A DNA stretch of 8,312 nt from Alphaproteobacteria bacterium (GTDB lineage Bacteria > Pseudomonadota > Alphaproteobacteria > Paracaedibacterales > CAITNM01), in NCBI GenBank assembly GCA_947499175.1, contig CANMNU010000057.1:1-8312 (forward strand), given 5' to 3'. The notes below the pieces were generated by a model. It saw nothing but the letters and a program-made list of their open reading frames with translations. It ran no database searches and was not told where the DNA came from. Shown one piece after another: positions 6,054 through 8,312 of this stretch. The position numbers and the translations under genes are program-made. Each line of letters opens with the position of its first letter. Position 1 is the stretch's first letter.

Positions 6054-7236
6054 TTGTCAAATGTAATTTTTTTTGCAATTTGCTAATAATGATCACAAAA
6101 GCACTATTTCCTAATACATTATTTGCAGTACCCATAGGATCTGTACAAAGTGATATAGCAATGATGACGCTTGACATTTCGTCATTAAATCCAAGGTATT
6201 GAATCAGAAATGGTAACATTATAATAATTGATCCCCCAGGAACTGAGACACTGGAAAATTGAGCCAAAGATACAAAAAAAGCAAATGATATATATGTCCA
6301 AAAATCTGGGAATGACATCGTGTTCATGTAAATAATCATTAACGCAATCATAGGCAAAGAAATGCATTCTCCTATGTCATGACAATTCACGGTAGTACTT
6401 ATTGTTATTTTTGAAACTTTTGGATCTTGTGTGTTTTTTTCCGCGGCTTTCAATGTAATCGGCATCGTCGTAAGGCTTGACATGGTAGAGAATCCAACAA
6501 TTCCTGCAGGGATAGATGTTCTAATTGCACCAATAGTTTTAGAAATACTTCCGCCAGATCCAACAAAAAACAAAAAACTGATATAAGTAATTTGAATAAT
6601 GAAAATTATTGCAATCATATCCCCAAATATAGGCAGTAATGCAGGAAAATCAATTTCATGAGTAATTTTTAAAATAGCACCTAACATGTAAATTGGAAGT
6701 AAGGGAATAAACACTTTTTCTAAAAAGCTTCGTGACAAATTGTAATAAGAAGCAAAAAAAGCATTCGCTTTCTTAAAATTTGCGTAGCTACAAATTATTC
6801 CAACTGCTATTCCCAATATCATAGTTTCAGTTATACCGATAGAATTAAGACTTATGCCAAAGATTGGCTCAATCGTTTCCTTAGTAATATTCATTTTTAG
6901 GACTTCACGTGGAATATTTAAAAAGGGAATTATCTTTGTTCCTAGTCCATAAGAAAAACAAATAGAAAAGAAGTTAGAAATAAAAACAAGAATCAATATA
7001 AGAAATACTAAATACGCTCCTTTTTCTTTCATTTCAACCGTAGAATGAACCACAAATGGAAAAATCAAAATAGGTATTAAAAACATCAAAATAGTTTTTA
7101 ATAAGTGACTTGCCGTAAATATCTTAATTTTATAATCAATAGGAATAAACTTACCCAAGAATACGCAAAATAAAATTATAAATAATGAGATTATTATTAT
7201 GTTAAACTTTTTTACAAACTCAAAAATAGTATTCAT
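6040..7236 (-). CDS. SDF/DAACS-family amino-acid:cation symporter, atypical
   Basis: 398-residue polytopic inner-membrane protein with multiple hydrophobic helices across its length and the two re-entrant hairpins of the sodium:dicarboxylate symporter (GltPh) fold. Hairpin 1 is the Ser-rich S250-T-M-S-S-L-T-T-M-P, and hairpin 2 is S331-V-P-G-G-S. The helix-7 motif, NMDGT in GltPh, is N284-C-H-D-I-G-E here. Helix 8 reads C-T-D366-P-M-G-T-A-N-N373-V-L-G-N377. By recalled ungapped alignment D366 matches GltPh D394 (binds the substrate amino group). The arginine that holds the side-chain carboxylate (R397) is Gly369, and sodium-binding D405 is Asn377. An acidic substrate in the classical mode is therefore doubtful; a neutral amino acid, amine or organic acid with altered ion coupling is plausible. 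It starts 7 bases after the decarboxylase stop and overlaps the oxidoreductase start, so it is the middle gene of the operon. Confidence 0.88.
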   Translation of the reverse strand: MNTIFEFVKKFNIIIISLFIILFCVFLGKFIPIDYKIKIFTASHLLKTILMFLIPILIFPFVVHSTVEMKEKGAYLVFLILILVFISNFFSICFSYGLGTKIIPFLNIPREVLKMNITKETIEPIFGISLNSIGITETMILGIAVGIICSYANFKKANAFFASYYNLSRSFLEKVFIPLLPIYMLGAILKITHEIDFPALLPIFGDMIAIIFIIQITYISFLFFVGSGGSISKTIGAIRTSIPAGIVGFSTMSSLTTMPITLKAAEKNTQDPKVSKITISTTVNCHDIGECISLPMIALMIIYMNTMSFPDFWTYISFAFFVSLAQFSSVSVPGGSIIIMLPFLIQYLGFNDEMSSVIIAISLCTDPMGTANNVLGNSAFVIIISKLQKKLHLTKRVM

Positions 7237-7242
7237 AAATTG

Positions 7243-7246
7243 CCTA
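7243..7246 (-). promoter_or_regulatory. Ribosome binding site TAGG overlapping the upstream stop
   Basis: On the minus strand TAGG contains the decarboxylase's TAG stop and lies 6 bases before the symporter ATG (7236-7234). A second AGG is a few bases further upstream. Ribosomes ending on the decarboxylase would finish on top of the symporter's binding site, which favours coupling. Confidence 0.45.
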
Positions 7247-8312
7247 ACCTGCTACCGTATTGTTAACAATATGTTCTGCTGCCTCCAAAATATTTTCAAA
7301 AAATATATCAATATCTCTTTCTTGCAAATCCGGATTGCTAATTACTAAACGGATGCATTTTTTGTTGTTAACAGAGGCTGTATTCACCATGGATATTCCA
7401 TTTTTATAAAGGAATTCTTTTAAGTGATTATGAAATAAATCGTTTTTTTCATCAGCATTTTCTAATTTGTAACGAAAACAAACGTTCACATATTCTGGTT
7501 TTATAGCAAGCTCTAGTTTATCTGAAAAATTAATTTTATTTTCGGCATAGCGCGCTAAATCCATTAAACGATTGACTCTAAATTCCAAGCCTTCTGTTCC
7601 GTAATAGTTCCACATAAGCCATAACTTTATACAGTCTGCCCTTCTACCACACTGTAGTGAGTAAGTTCCCAAATTTGACCCACTTTCCTCATATGAGTGA
7701 AATAGGTAGTCTTTGGCACCGTCGCTTTTTCCTTGAAAATTTAAAAATTCTTTTTCCTTTAAGAGAAACATAGAACATATCAATGGAGCACCAAGAACTT
7801 TGTGTCCATCCCATACCATTGAGTCTGCCAGTTCAATTCCCTTCAATAAATGCTTGTGCTGCCTACTTAGCAAAATGCATCCGCCATGAGCACCATCTAC
7901 GTGAAGCCAGCAATCTTTATATTTTTTAACTTTGTGTGCTATTTCAAATATTGGATCAAACTTACCTGCTACGGTTGTTCCTGCGGTCGCAGAGACAAAA
8001 AAAGGAACTTTACCATGCTGAGCAACTTCTTTCATTTTTTGATCAAGTACATCAGCATTTATGCGATGATCAGCACCCGTTGGAACTTTTATGATATTGT
8101 TTTTTGGAATTCCGACAATCATGGCAGCGGTATCTAAAGAATAGTGAGATTTGTCTGAGTAAAAAACGCATAAATCTTCTATCTTATTACCCAGATCTAA
8201 AAATTTATTACGAGCAATAAGCATTGCCAATAAATTTCCATTGGATCCCCCCGTTACAAAAGTTCCACCCCCAGTTTCAGGAAATCCTATTAGGGTTAAG
8301 AATTTTTGGATA
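7244..8312 (-). CDS. PLP-dependent group II decarboxylase (GAD/CSAD-like), 5' end missing
   Basis: 355 codons are visible. The frame stays open to the window edge, so the N-terminal 100-150 residues of a roughly 480-residue enzyme lie outside. The TTG at 8230 is not the start, because the codons before it encode the family's glycine-rich phosphate loop (G-T-F-V-T-G-G-S-N-G-N-L). Numbering from that TTG: H29 (S-H-Y-S) should stack on the cofactor ring, D112 (H-V-D-G-A-H-G-G) should bind the pyridine nitrogen, and K144 (W-D-G-H-K) should form the Schiff base. Other shared blocks are VPFFVSATAGTTVAGKFDP, SLQCGRRADCIKLWLMW, PEYVNVCF and IRLVISNP, closest in my memory to animal glutamate and cysteine-sulfinate decarboxylases. 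It removes CO2 from an amino acid in the cytoplasm; glutamate, aspartate, cysteine sulfinate or diaminobutyrate are all possible. Oddities are D-G-H-K for the usual N-P-H-K and A-H-G-G for A-W-G-G. It is the first visible gene of the three-gene operon; its promoter lies outside. Confidence 0.92.
   Translation of the reverse strand, partial: IQKFLTLIGFPETGGGTFVTGGSNGNLLAMLIARNKFLDLGNKIEDLCVFYSDKSHYSLDTAAMIVGIPKNNIIKVPTGADHRINADVLDQKMKEVAQHGKVPFFVSATAGTTVAGKFDPIFEIAHKVKKYKDCWLHVDGAHGGCILLSRQHKHLLKGIELADSMVWDGHKVLGAPLICSMFLLKEKEFLNFQGKSDGAKDYLFHSYEESGSNLGTYSLQCGRRADCIKLWLMWNYYGTEGLEFRVNRLMDLARYAENKINFSDKLELAIKPEYVNVCFRYKLENADEKNDLFHNHLKEFLYKNGISMVNTASVNNKKCIRLVISNPDLQERDIDIFFENILEAAEHIVNNTVAG

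Noticed and set aside
5812..6367. Short minus-strand ORFs at 5812-5994 and 6185-6367
   Set aside because: Both lie in alternative frames within the oxidoreductase and symporter genes, whose own frames show clear family motifs.
7886..8137. 83-codon plus-strand ORF inside the decarboxylase region
   Set aside because: It lies antisense to well-conserved decarboxylase motifs (cofactor Asp and phosphate-loop region), has no recognisable domain and is a shadow frame.
8228..8230. TTG at 8230 as the start of the decarboxylase
   Set aside because: The frame is open to the window edge, and the codons upstream encode the conserved glycine-rich G-G-S-N-G-N-L loop, so the real start is outside the window.
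1..8312. tRNA/rRNA genes, CRISPR arrays, insertion sequences, phage or toxin-antitoxin modules
   Set aside because: Read through by eye on both strands; no cloverleaf-like segments, regularly spaced repeats, transposase motifs or terminal inverted repeats were seen.

Overview
The window is an AT-rich (roughly one-third G+C by eye) bacterial chromosomal segment with short intergenic gaps. Two genes point to an alphaproteobacterium. The RNase E has the alphaproteobacterial layout: a lineage-type N-terminus, a basic insert in the S1 domain and a short tail ending in K-x-W-L-R-R. The HAD hydrolase belongs to the D-x-W-G-V family common in that class. Low G+C with homopolymer tracts suggests a host-associated lineage such as Holosporales or relatives, but this is inference from composition and family distribution. 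No tRNA, rRNA, CRISPR array, insertion sequence or phage gene was seen.

Layout. Positions 1-148 hold the gene-poor end of the window, with a possible start of an unidentified minus-strand gene (1-81). A minus-strand HAD-superfamily class IIA hydrolase (149-946) is separated by an AT-rich divergent region (947-1180) from a plus-strand, membrane-anchored or secreted periplasmic-binding-type protein of the ABC_sub_bind kind (1181-2215). That gene converges, with only 10 bases between stops, on a small secreted basic protein of unknown function (2226-2558, minus). The small gene is divergent from rne (2737-4842, plus), which encodes a complete RNase E. After rne, 157 noncoding bases include a candidate terminator hairpin.

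The last 3.3 kb (5000-8312) is a tightly packed minus-strand operon. Its order of transcription is a PLP-dependent group II amino-acid decarboxylase (5' end outside the window), then an SDF/DAACS-type amino-acid:cation symporter, then an FAD/NAD(P)-dependent oxidoreductase resembling group B flavin monooxygenases. The gaps are 7 bases and then a 4-base GTGA overlap, so the three are very probably co-transcribed and translationally coupled. A reasonable reading is: take up an amino acid (or move an amine), decarboxylate it, and oxidise the product.

The decarboxylase most resembles the glutamate/cysteine-sulfinate decarboxylase branch. The symporter lacks the arginine and aspartate that mark acidic-amino-acid transporters. 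A hypotaurine/taurine-like or GABA/beta-alanine-like product is therefore possible but unproven. This operon is the most interesting part of the window.
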